DNA from: DAIDKA01 sp036498905
GTDB taxonomy: Bacteria; Pseudomonadota; Gammaproteobacteria; Steroidobacterales; Steroidobacteraceae
Assembly (NCBI GenBank): GCA_036498905.1
Contig: DASYER010000102.1
Span: forward strand, 1-64,000
Length of the DNA stretch: 64,000 bases
Reading direction: 5' to 3'
Shown here: positions 51,253-59,294 of the stretch, piece by piece
Numbering within the stretch: position 1 is the stretch's first letter
How the letters are laid out: every line of letters starts with the position of its first letter
Program-made: the position numbers and the translations under genes
Notes under the pieces: generated by a model
What the model saw: the letters and a program-made list of their open reading frames with translations, nothing else
What the model was told of the DNA's origin: nothing
Database searches by the model: none

Positions 51253-52101
51253 ATGGTGAATTCAGTGATTCGAAACCTGGTCCTGCACGTTGCTGCCGCA
51301 GTGGTGTTCATTGCCGCACTGTGCACTCCGATGAGGGCCGCAGCCGACACGGTGATGATTACCGGCGCGAATTCCGGCATCGGCCTGGAGTTCGCCCGCC
51401 AGTACGCCGCGCTGGGCTGGACCGTGATCGCGACACACAGGCGCGCCGAACCGCCCAAATCGCTGACGGACCTTAAGGCCAAGTACAGCAAGGTGCGGAT
51501 CGAGAGTCTGGATGTCACCAATCTGGAGCAGGCGCAGAAGCTGGCCGCGAAGCTCGCGGAAGTGCCGATCGACGTGCTGATCAACAACGCCGGCGTCTAC
51601 AACGATCGCGCCAAGTGTGCCGCCGAAGATGACGGCTGTCCCGGAGACTACACCGGGGAGAGCTTCGGTAAATTCAAGTACTCGCTGCTGGACACCATCA
51701 TGGCGGTCAACATCAAAGGCCCGCTGATTGTGTCGGAGAGCTTCTACAAGAATGTCCTGGCCGGCAAACAGAAGAAAATCATCGCGATCAGTTCCAGCAA
51801 CGGGACGCTCACGGGTGAGGCGCACCCGCGCGCCGGGGCGATGTTCTACCGGATGAGCAAGGCCGCATTGAATCGGGAGATGCAGGTGGTCGCAGCCGAA
51901 ACCCGCAAGGACGCGGTGACAGTCATCATGTTCAATCCGGGCCCCACTCTGACCGAGCACCAGGCCTATCTGGATGGCAAGTTTCAGGGAATGCTGAAAA
52001 CCTCATTCACTGTTGAAAACATGATTCACACCATCGGCAAGGTGACGATCGCCGATACCGGGCGCTTCCTACGCTACGACGGTATCAGCGAAGCGTGGTA
52101 A
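51253..52101 (+). CDS. Exported SDR-family oxidoreductase
   Basis: 282 aa. A Sec-like signal peptide (IRNLVLHVAAAVVFIAALCT, then PMRAAAD) is followed directly by a classical SDR cofactor fold, TVMITGANSGIGLEFARQYA, INNAGVYNDRAKCAAEDDGC, catalytic Ser IAISSSNGTLTGE, and YxxxK as FYRMSKAAL. An insertion with two Cys (KCAAEDDGCPGD) could carry a periplasmic disulfide. SDRs normally need cytoplasmic NAD(P), so export is odd. Alternatively the hydrophobic start is a membrane anchor facing inward. No clear partner nearby. Confidence 0.85.
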   Translation: MVNSVIRNLVLHVAAAVVFIAALCTPMRAAADTVMITGANSGIGLEFARQYAALGWTVIATHRRAEPPKSLTDLKAKYSKVRIESLDVTNLEQAQKLAAKLAEVPIDVLINNAGVYNDRAKCAAEDDGCPGDYTGESFGKFKYSLLDTIMAVNIKGPLIVSESFYKNVLAGKQKKIIAISSSNGTLTGEAHPRAGAMFYRMSKAALNREMQVVAAETRKDAVTVIMFNPGPTLTEHQAYLDGKFQGMLKTSFTVENMIHTIGKVTIADTGRFLRYDGISEAW

Positions 52102-52115
52102 CAGCCCGGTGCGCA

Positions 52116-52979
52116 TCAGCGCGTCTGGATTGCGCCATTGCGCATCAGCTCGCCCAGATCATTGAGCAGGTAGTGCGGCTGACGCTTGCCGGTCTCGCGC
52201 TCCCAGTCGGCCTGTTTCATCACCCCGGTGGTGACGCCAAAGGCAGTGGCGCCACCGCGTCGAGCCATGATGATTTCCACGGCCGGGTCATCCCCGACCA
52301 CCCCCACATCGCGCACGGGGACGCCAAGTTTCTTCGCAATAAAACGCATCGCATGCAATGAGGGCTTGCCGGTGAGGATCATCGGCGCCTTGGTCATGCG
52401 CCGGATCGCTCCGACAATCGCGTACGAATAGCCCATGGATCGACCCTCGCGGGTCGCAAAAAAAGGCACATCCGAGGCAACGTACAGTTTTGCGCCGGCC
52501 CAGATGGCCTGGCAGGCTGCCTCAATGTCCTTCATATGGCATTCGGGATGCCATCCGACGTACACCGCATCCGCCTCGCGCGCGTGCGGCTCCCCCGGGA
52601 ACACGGTTTCGATGCCGGCCGCGGCGAGCGCATAACCGACTCCGCGTTTACCCAGCACCAGGGTACGGCGGATACCGTGTCGTCCCATCACATCGGCAGC
52701 CACACTGGAGGGCGTGAACATGCGCTCATCCGCGACCGGCAGTCCCAGGCCGCGCAGACGCTGGGCCTGTTCGGGCGGCGGGTAGGCGCTGCCGTTGGTG
52801 AACACCAGATAGGGAATGGATTTCGCGGCCAGATGCGACAGCACTTCAATGGCCCCGGGGAGTACCTCGTAGCCGCCCAGCGCATGATCGCTCAGCAACA
52901 GCGTGCCATCCAGATCGAACATGAAGCCTTTGATCACCGGCATCGGGCTGATCGTCGACGGCGAGATTGCTGCGTTCAC
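52116..52979 (-). CDS. HAD-superfamily (IIA, NagD-like) phosphatase
   Basis: 287 aa. Motif I FMFDLDGTLL (nucleophilic Asp), motif II VFTNGSAYPPPEQAQ, the cap domain with GIETVFPGEPHAREADAVYV, motif III TGKPSLHAMRFIAKKL and motif IV GDDPAVEIIMARRGG. NagD-type enzymes remove phosphate from nucleotides, phosphosugars or phosphorylated phenols such as p-nitrophenyl phosphate. It overlaps the carboxyltransferase gene by 4 bases and is the last gene of the phosphotransferase/carboxylase run. This makes removal of a phosphate introduced earlier in the pathway an attractive role. Phosphatase repair work is the alternative. Confidence 0.88.
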   Translation of the reverse strand: MNAAISPSTISPMPVIKGFMFDLDGTLLLSDHALGGYEVLPGAIEVLSHLAAKSIPYLVFTNGSAYPPPEQAQRLRGLGLPVADERMFTPSSVAADVMGRHGIRRTLVLGKRGVGYALAAAGIETVFPGEPHAREADAVYVGWHPECHMKDIEAACQAIWAGAKLYVASDVPFFATREGRSMGYSYAIVGAIRRMTKAPMILTGKPSLHAMRFIAKKLGVPVRDVGVVGDDPAVEIIMARRGGATAFGVTTGVMKQADWERETGKRQPHYLLNDLGELMRNGAIQTR

Positions 52980-54457
52980 TCTGCGCTTACCCCGGCGCCG
53001 CGCCGCAACTGCAGTTTGAATCCGGGCTTGGTGACTGACACTTCGGATAGTTCGGGATGCTGCATCAGCTGCCGGATCAGGTGCATGACCGGCTTCAGCT
53101 CGGGATTGTAGTGGCGCGCAGCAGGCCCGGCCGCCAGCATCGCATCGACCTGGCCGGCCGGCATCGTGGCGCGCAGCAGGAACTCCTCATCGGACAACTC
53201 CGCGCCGAGGCGCCGACGCAGGTCCGCGATGGAAGGCATGCCCTGTTCCTTGCGCAGCTCGGCGGTTCGCGGCAGCGACTCGATGCGATTCATCACGCCG
53301 GCGGCGATCGGCACATTCGGCCGGCCGAAGCGGCCGATGGCATAGCGGATCGCCTCATCCGGAATCACCTTGTAGCGCTCCTTGGTGGTGACGTTCATGA
53401 CCGCCTGAGTCATGACGATCTGGGCAAAGGGTGTCATGACGATCGGCCACCCCAACTCCTCGCGCACGCGTCCGATCTCCTCGATCACGGCTCCTTCCAG
53501 GCCCGATAATCCGCGCTCGCCGAGCTGGCGGCGCATGGTACCGACCATGCCGCCGGGCAACTGATGCTGCAGGTACGCGGCATCAAAGCCCTGGGGTCGA
53601 CCGATCGGCAGACCCTCCGCTTCGGCCAGTTGCGTGAAGTAGGTACTGACTTGCTTCAGTGCCTCATCATCCACATCGACCGTATGGCCCAGTGCGCGCA
53701 GGTTGGCGACGGTACGCTCTGCCGGTGGGTTCGAAGTACCATCCGCGGCGGCACCGGAGGCGCACTGCAGGACACTGACCCCGTATGCCGGAGCTTCCAG
53801 ATACGTGTGTTCGGCCAGATTGATGGTGCAATGAGCATGCAGTTCCAGCGGCTTCGCCCCGATCACGGCCTTGATGGCCGGGATCAGTGTCTGGGCCCGT
53901 TTCGAGGACAGCAACCCGCCCGGGTCCTTGATATAGATCGCGTCGATATCGGCGCAGTCTCCCAGCTTGCGGGCAGCCGCGACGTAATGGGCATCGTCAT
54001 GCACCGGGCTTAAGGTGAAGACCAGCGCTGCTATTACGTACTCGCCGCCGCCCTGCTTCACCAGCCGCGCGCAGGCGATGTTTGAGTCCGCATCGTTCAT
54101 TGGATCGGCCAGACAGAAGCGCCGGATGCCATTTCGCGCCAGTACGCGAAATACCAGCGCCATGAAGTCCGGATGCGCCGTTTCCCAGGAGATGAAGCGA
54201 AATCCGGTCGACATGAACTGCAGCGGTGTGTTGGGGGTCGCCGCCGCCATCAAGCGAATGCGCTCCCAGGGGTCTTCCTTCTTGAAACGTACCGCCACAC
54301 CCATGTGCGTGGAGGTCGTGAAATCTATGGCCTTGAATCCCACCCGGTCCATCACCGGGGCGATCGTCAGAGTATTGGCGGTGTCCACTCCCAGCGCCGC
54401 CCACAACGACTGATTGCCGTCACGCAGCGAAGTCTCAACCAGTTGCAGGGTGCTCAT
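52976..54457 (-). CDS. Carboxyltransferase, pyruvate carboxylase B/oxaloacetate decarboxylase alpha-like (HMGL barrel)
   Basis: 493 aa TIM-barrel enzyme. VETSLRDGNQSLWAALGVDT is the LRDxxQS metal-binding motif of pyruvate carboxylase and oxaloacetate decarboxylase. KDPGGLLSSKRAQTLIPAIK holds the Lys equivalent of the carbamylated lysine, and LELHAHCTINLAEHTYL gives the metal HxH (the usual HTHD reads HAHC). It has no biotin domain; that is supplied by the BCCP two genes upstream. HMGL-type carboxyltransferases accept 2-oxo acids or ketones, not acyl-CoA. Overlaps both neighbours by 4 bases. The C-terminal 130 residues resemble the PycB conserved region. Confidence 0.88.
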   Translation of the reverse strand: MSTLQLVETSLRDGNQSLWAALGVDTANTLTIAPVMDRVGFKAIDFTTSTHMGVAVRFKKEDPWERIRLMAAATPNTPLQFMSTGFRFISWETAHPDFMALVFRVLARNGIRRFCLADPMNDADSNIACARLVKQGGGEYVIAALVFTLSPVHDDAHYVAAARKLGDCADIDAIYIKDPGGLLSSKRAQTLIPAIKAVIGAKPLELHAHCTINLAEHTYLEAPAYGVSVLQCASGAAADGTSNPPAERTVANLRALGHTVDVDDEALKQVSTYFTQLAEAEGLPIGRPQGFDAAYLQHQLPGGMVGTMRRQLGERGLSGLEGAVIEEIGRVREELGWPIVMTPFAQIVMTQAVMNVTTKERYKVIPDEAIRYAIGRFGRPNVPIAAGVMNRIESLPRTAELRKEQGMPSIADLRRRLGAELSDEEFLLRATMPAGQVDAMLAAGPAARHYNPELKPVMHLIRQLMQHPELSEVSVTKPGFKLQLRRGAGVSAE

Positions 54458-55797
54458 CGTTCTCGCTCCAGCAAACGCGCGAGGAAGCCTGTGTCGAAAC
54501 CACCGGCCTGAAATTCCGGATCGGCAAGCACCCGCTCCTGGAATTCAAGATTCGAATTCACGCCCGAGAGTCGCGTCGCGGCGAGCGCCTGACGCAGCCG
54601 CGTGATAGCCGTCGCCCGGTCCGGCGCGTGAGCAATGATTTTAGCCATGAGCGAATCATAGTACGGGGGGATACGCGAACCGGCGGCAATGTGCGTATCC
54701 ACGCGTATGCCGTCCTGTACGGGCCAGGTTACGTCCACGATCTGTCCGGGACTGGGACGAAAATCATGGGCAGGATCCTCGGCGTTGATCCGACACTCGA
54801 TCGCGCAGCCATTGATGTGTACGTCGCTTTGGGCCAGGCGCAGGCCGGCGCCACTGGCAATCGCGATCTGCTCGGCGATCAGATCCACGCCCGTCACCGC
54901 TTCTGTAACGGGATGCTCCACCTGGATGCGGGCATTCATTTCCAGAAAATGGAAGCTCTCGCGCTCCTTGTCGACCAGGAATTCGACGGTACCCGCCCCA
55001 CGGTAGGAGAGCCGCTGGGCGAAGCGCACGGCGGCGGCATGCAGCGCTTGCCTCAAGGACGGCGACAGTCCCGGCGCCGGGGTCTCCTCGATGAGCTTCT
55101 GATAGCGTCGTTGGGTCGAGCAGTCGCGCTCCCCGAGATGGATCACCTGTCCGGCCCCATCACCGAGCACCTGTACTTCGACATGCCGTCCGCTCGCCAC
55201 ATAGCGTTCCAGGTAAACCCGCGCATCGCCAAAGGCGGCGCCGGCCTCCGCGGCGGCCAGCTCCAGGGTCCCCGCAAGCTCGGTCAGGTCATCGACGCGC
55301 TTCATACCGCGTCCGCCGCCGCCGCCGACGGCTTTGACGAGCAGCGGCGCCCCGATGGATTCGGCCGCGACCAGCGCCGCTTCGAGTGATGTCACCGCGC
55401 ATCCCGGGACCACCGGAACGTTGGCGTCCTGCGCTTCGGCGCGTGCGCGCAGCTTGTCGCCGACGGCCTCAATCTGGGCCGCAGTCGGACCTATGAACAC
55501 GACATCCGAGGATTCACACAGTCGCGCGAGCGCGGCGCGCTCGGAGAGAAAACCGTAACCGGGATGAATGGCATCCGACCGGGTCGCGCGCGCCGCGTGC
55601 ACGACGGCCTCGACATTCAGATAGCTCTCCGCCGGGCGCGCTGCGCCGATGCATATGGTCCGATCCGCCAGTCGCGCCGGCACACTGTCGAGATCTGCCT
55701 GCGACGCCGCGAGTACCGATTCGATACCAAGATTGCGACAGGTGCGGATGATCCGCACGGCGATCTCTCCACGATTGGCGATCAGAATGCGACGCAC
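54454..55797 (-). CDS. accC: Biotin carboxylase (AccC-type subunit)
   Basis: About 447 aa, essentially the length of E. coli AccC. GTG 55797 gives the right N-terminus (RRILIANRGEIAVRIIRTCR). ATP-grasp motifs include AVGGGGGRGMKRVDDLTE, ERDCSTQRRYQKLIEETPAP and FLEMNARIQVEHPVTEAVTG. Carboxylates the biotin of the downstream-acting BCCP from bicarbonate and ATP. Ten bases after the BCCP stop and 4-base overlap with the carboxyltransferase, so it belongs to this dedicated carboxylase rather than to fatty-acid synthesis. The symbol denotes the family. Confidence 0.95.
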   Translation of the reverse strand: MRRILIANRGEIAVRIIRTCRNLGIESVLAASQADLDSVPARLADRTICIGAARPAESYLNVEAVVHAARATRSDAIHPGYGFLSERAALARLCESSDVVFIGPTAAQIEAVGDKLRARAEAQDANVPVVPGCAVTSLEAALVAAESIGAPLLVKAVGGGGGRGMKRVDDLTELAGTLELAAAEAGAAFGDARVYLERYVASGRHVEVQVLGDGAGQVIHLGERDCSTQRRYQKLIEETPAPGLSPSLRQALHAAAVRFAQRLSYRGAGTVEFLVDKERESFHFLEMNARIQVEHPVTEAVTGVDLIAEQIAIASGAGLRLAQSDVHINGCAIECRINAEDPAHDFRPSPGQIVDVTWPVQDGIRVDTHIAAGSRIPPYYDSLMAKIIAHAPDRATAITRLRQALAATRLSGVNSNLEFQERVLADPEFQAGGFDTGFLARLLERER

Positions 55798-55807
55798 GAG
55801 GTGCCGA

Positions 55808-56275
55808 TCAGTCGGTTTTGCGAATGCGCAGCAGCGTCTCGCCGTATTCGACGAGCGCGCCATCCGCGGCAATGATTTCGGCGACAGTGCCGCGCATGCC
55901 GGCACGCACGGTATTCATCAGCTTCATGACCTCGATGATGCCGATGATGGTGTCGGTTTCCACCTGCGAGCCAACCTGCACAAATGGCGGCGCACCGGGC
56001 TTGGGTGACCGATAGAACGTGCCCAGCAATGGTGACGGAAGGTCCGCCGCACCAGGATCGGATGGCCGGGAAGCCGGCGCACTGGCAGGCGCGGCAGGCG
56101 TCTGCGCGGTGACCGGGGCGGCAGCGGCCAGCGGTGCCGCTGCGGTGGTGCTGCTCGAGGCCGCGCCGCGCCGCAAGCTGATCTTCGTGCCATCGATCTC
56201 GAGGTTCAGTTCATCGAAGCCGGATTGCTCCACCAGCCGCATGATTTCCGCAACGTCCGCGGCCGTCAAAGTCAT
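55808..56275 (-). CDS. accB: Biotin carboxyl carrier protein (AccB-type)
   Basis: 155 aa. N-terminal AccB-like helix (TLTAADVAEIMRLVEQSGFD, ELNLEIDGTKISLRRG), an Ala/Pro-rich flexible linker near residues 40-75, then the biotinyl domain SPLLGTFYRSPKPGAPPFVQ with the biotinyl lysine in IIEVMKLMNTVRAG. The loop is EVMKLMN, slightly off the usual EAMKxM. A thumb-type insertion (SPKPGAPPFVQVG) is characteristic of AccB. Overlaps the ATP-grasp kinase gene by 4 bases. Confidence 0.94.
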   Translation of the reverse strand: MTLTAADVAEIMRLVEQSGFDELNLEIDGTKISLRRGAASSSTTAAAPLAAAAPVTAQTPAAPASAPASRPSDPGAADLPSPLLGTFYRSPKPGAPPFVQVGSQVETDTIIGIIEVMKLMNTVRAGMRGTVAEIIAADGALVEYGETLLRIRKTD

Positions 56276-57327
56276 CGGTTACCCCCAAATATCTTCAATA
56301 CATGCAACGACGGGTCAGCGACGGCACTCCCGACCGGGGCAGACTCGCGCGTTGACCACACCGTTTCCGGTCGGCTCTGCAGCAGTAACAGCGCACCGGA
56401 GTGCCGATCCACCGCCCACTCGATGTCCTGTGGCCGGCCGTAATGCCGCTCGACCTTGCGACCGATGGTGCGCAGGGTCTGTAATTCCTCATCGCTCATG
56501 CAGGCGATCTGCCGCTGCGAGTGCGGCACTTCGACCGCTGCAATACCGCCCTCGTCGAGGGGCGCGTGACGGATGTGCTTGTCCGAAATCTCGCGCACCG
56601 AAATCTCACCGGTGATTTTGCCGATGACCCAGCGGTCAGGCGTCACTTCCCCGCCGACCACGGCCGAACCTAACCCCCAGGAACCCTCAATGGCCATCAC
56701 CGAACGATCGCCGGTCAGCGGGCTGCGCGTGAACATGACCCCCGCGGTGCGGGCATCAACCATGGTCTGCACCACCACGGCCATCGCGACATCGGATTCC
56801 GCAAAGGCATGCCGACGCCGGTAAATGATCGATTCGACGGAGTACAGGCTGCCCCAGCAGCTGCGCACTTTATCCAGGGTCTGTTGAAGATCGCGGACCC
56901 ACAGGAAGGTGTCCTGCAGGCCGGCGAAGCTTGCATCGGCGGCATCCTCCGTGGTCGCGGATGAGCGCACCGCGACCGCGGCCTGATGGCCGGCATTCAG
57001 TTGCCGGTAGGCTCCCTCGATCGCCGCAACGATCGGCGCCGGTAGGGGCGCGGCATCGATTCGCGCGCGCAACTCGCGCGACAAAGCCGTAACTTGCGCC
57101 AGATCCTCCACATCCACCGCGGCGACCCGCTCGCGGATGGGCGCGACAGCTTCCTGCGCGCTGAGAAACTGCTCGAACGCGGCGGTCTTGACGACGAACC
57201 CGGGCGGCACCGCGATACCGGCGCGCTCCAGCTCGCCCAGACTGCCGCCTTTGCCGCCGACCTGCGGCCGGTCGGCCATGCCCAGTTCGGCAAACCAGCC
57301 GACGAACTGCGAATCGCTCACCGCCAT
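56272..57327 (-). CDS. PEP-synthase-like ATP-binding subunit (phenylphosphate-synthase PpsB-like)
   Basis: 351 aa, only the N-terminal ATP-grasp module of PEP synthase/pyruvate phosphate dikinase. Features are GGKGGSLGELERAGIAVPPG, RSSATTEDAADASFAGLQDT, VMFTRSPLTGDRSVMAIEG, SWGLGSAVVGGEVTPDRW, and the end motif IEWAVDRHSGALLLLQSRPE. It would phosphorylate the histidine on the partner protein encoded next door. Size agrees with the roughly 40-kDa subunit of Thauera phenylphosphate synthase. The PEP/pyruvate-binding barrel found in PEP synthase is absent. 21 bases downstream of the partner gene. Confidence 0.88.
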   Translation of the reverse strand: MAVSDSQFVGWFAELGMADRPQVGGKGGSLGELERAGIAVPPGFVVKTAAFEQFLSAQEAVAPIRERVAAVDVEDLAQVTALSRELRARIDAAPLPAPIVAAIEGAYRQLNAGHQAAVAVRSSATTEDAADASFAGLQDTFLWVRDLQQTLDKVRSCWGSLYSVESIIYRRRHAFAESDVAMAVVVQTMVDARTAGVMFTRSPLTGDRSVMAIEGSWGLGSAVVGGEVTPDRWVIGKITGEISVREISDKHIRHAPLDEGGIAAVEVPHSQRQIACMSDEELQTLRTIGRKVERHYGRPQDIEWAVDRHSGALLLLQSRPETVWSTRESAPVGSAVADPSLHVLKIFGGNR

Positions 57328-57348
57328 GCTCCGTCCTGCCGCCTTCGG

Positions 57349-59262
57349 CTAGTGCAGGATGGTGACGATACCGCGGCCACCATCGACGCGAATGCGCTGT
57401 CCGTCCTTGATCCGCGACGTGCCGTTGCCCGTGCCGACGACGGCCGGCAGGCCGTACTCACGGGCGACAATGGCTGCATGGCTCATCGAGCCGCCGATGT
57501 CCGAGACGGCCGCAGCGATCTTGCCGAAGATCGGTGCCCAGGTGGGATTGGTGACCTGGCATACCAGGATGTCACCTTTCTGCAGACGCGAGATTTCATC
57601 CACGCTCTTCACGATTCGCGCCGTGCCTTCGATGACGCCGCGACAGGCTGCAAAGCCCTTCAGTTCGTTCGGATCGGAGTCCTCACCGGTGGACAGCCAC
57701 GCATCCAGACTCTCGCGGGTGATCCCCCACAGCATCACGATGGCCGGATCATCGATGATGTCCGGGACCACTCCGAGCGCCGGAGGAGTCTCATGCTTGG
57801 CCCATTCACGAATGGCCGCACGGCGCTCCGCGACCAGCGCCGGCCAGTGACCCGGGCCGCGAGGCGCTGACCCATTGGACCATGCCGTCATCAGATCGAT
57901 GATCGCGGATTCGAGCTCGTAGTGAGTCAGATGGAAGACATCCTCGGCGTCCGCGAAAAATCCATGTTCGGCCAGCAGCGCGCCGAATTCCCGGATCTTG
58001 TTGAAGAACAGATTGGTGTACCAGTGCTCGCAGTAGAACTTGTGTCCCTCCACATAGGGGAACACCCGGTGCGCCAGCGTGATCATCTGATCGTACGCCG
58101 CCCGTTCGTCATCGGTCGTCAGTAACTCACGGTAATCTTCGATCAACTGCTTGCGCTCGGCCAGCAGCTTCTCGACCGGACGGTGCAGGGACTCTCCGGC
58201 CTTCACCCGATCGATGTAGTCCGGAAGACTCGCGAACGGCATCGACAGGTCATCATTCCAGGCGCGGTGATAGTGGTAGAACCCATCACCCACATTGATG
58301 TTGAACCAGGGATGGCGCGCGACTTCCAGTTCCTTGAGCCAGGCCGCTCCGGGTTCCCCGCAGGTTTGCAGCGTCTCAAGCAGCTGCGTCGCGGACAGCT
58401 GCTTGCCGAAGTGCGAGTCCACTCCCAGCTCCACCGCGCAGCGCGCCAGGCGTCGCAGCTCGTCATCGGGACGAAAGATCTCCGCTTCTATGCCGGCCAC
58501 CATGCGCGCGATGGTCTGATCGGTGATTTCCGGGAAGGCCTTCTTGCAGAAATCGAAGAATGTCAGGTACGCGCCATATCCGAGCAGCAGGAATTCGAAG
58601 TGGTGGTGCCACATCCGGAAGTACCCTTCGAGGGTCTTCTGATAGACATCCAGCAGGCGGTGGTTGGAGGCAATGCCCAGTCCGGCATGCACGTTGGCCA
58701 GCGGCTCAAGGTCCGGCAGCTGCGGTTTCGGCAATGCCTGCGCCGAGCTGATCAGTGCGGTCATTTTCTCGCGCCACTGGGCATAGAGTCGCTCCCAGTT
58801 GGCGTAGTAGTAGAACGCGCGCTGCTTGAATTCCTCGAGCCGGCGCGCGATTTCCGCCGGGTCCGTGACTGCGTTGCCGCCGATGTATACCCGACCGTTG
58901 ATGATGCGGTGATCGATGCCCAGCGTCGTAGGCAGGCAGTGGACGCGAGTGTTGGAGGCACCCAGGGCGCAGTACGCGGCCTCCGCCGTCACCATGTCGA
59001 AGGCCGACATCGGCTCGGGGAAGTGCATGGAATTGTAGAACCAGAAGCGTTGGTCGTCCGCGGCTTCGAACTGCGTGTAGTACGGATACGCGGCCTGTGC
59101 GCGTTCGGTCCCGGGCAACACTTTCAAGGAACTGGGCAACGGGAATTGCTTCGGCTTTGTGGTCATGTCCATCACCGAAGCATGCGGCAGCAGATCCTGG
59201 CGTGCAATCGTCGCGAGCTTAGGTTGCGCTCGCAGTTGCTCGAATTGCGCTGGCAGCGCCAA
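57349..59262 (-). CDS. PEP-synthase-like phosphohistidine subunit (phenylphosphate-synthase PpsA-like)
   Basis: Up to 637 aa (TTG 59262; ATG 59166 or 59172 give about 605). The C-terminal 90 residues are a phosphohistidine swivelling domain, GDILVCQVTNPTWAPIFGKI, with the catalytic His (about residue 595) in GGSMSHAAIVAREYGLPAVV and GRGIVTIL at the end. The first 530 residues are helical and aromatic-rich (AFYYYANWERLYAQWREKMT; FEFLLLGYGAYLTFFDF), the presumed acceptor-substrate domain. The PEP-binding barrel is absent. Length and split match phenylphosphate synthase and the fused rifampicin phosphotransferase. It presumably phosphorylates an alcohol, phenol or enol. Confidence 0.85.
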   Translation of the reverse strand: MALPAQFEQLRAQPKLATIARQDLLPHASVMDMTTKPKQFPLPSSLKVLPGTERAQAAYPYYTQFEAADDQRFWFYNSMHFPEPMSAFDMVTAEAAYCALGASNTRVHCLPTTLGIDHRIINGRVYIGGNAVTDPAEIARRLEEFKQRAFYYYANWERLYAQWREKMTALISSAQALPKPQLPDLEPLANVHAGLGIASNHRLLDVYQKTLEGYFRMWHHHFEFLLLGYGAYLTFFDFCKKAFPEITDQTIARMVAGIEAEIFRPDDELRRLARCAVELGVDSHFGKQLSATQLLETLQTCGEPGAAWLKELEVARHPWFNINVGDGFYHYHRAWNDDLSMPFASLPDYIDRVKAGESLHRPVEKLLAERKQLIEDYRELLTTDDERAAYDQMITLAHRVFPYVEGHKFYCEHWYTNLFFNKIREFGALLAEHGFFADAEDVFHLTHYELESAIIDLMTAWSNGSAPRGPGHWPALVAERRAAIREWAKHETPPALGVVPDIIDDPAIVMLWGITRESLDAWLSTGEDSDPNELKGFAACRGVIEGTARIVKSVDEISRLQKGDILVCQVTNPTWAPIFGKIAAAVSDIGGSMSHAAIVAREYGLPAVVGTGNGTSRIKDGQRIRVDGGRGIVTILH

Positions 59263-59294
59263 GCGGTCGGAATTAAGTGATACGCGGGAGCGCT

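Noticed and set aside
54454..56275. Housekeeping acetyl-CoA carboxylase accB-accC pair
   Set aside because: The sequence types match, but the genes are coupled to an HMGL carboxyltransferase and a kinase pair instead of standing as an isolated accBC pair, so a catabolic carboxylase is favoured.
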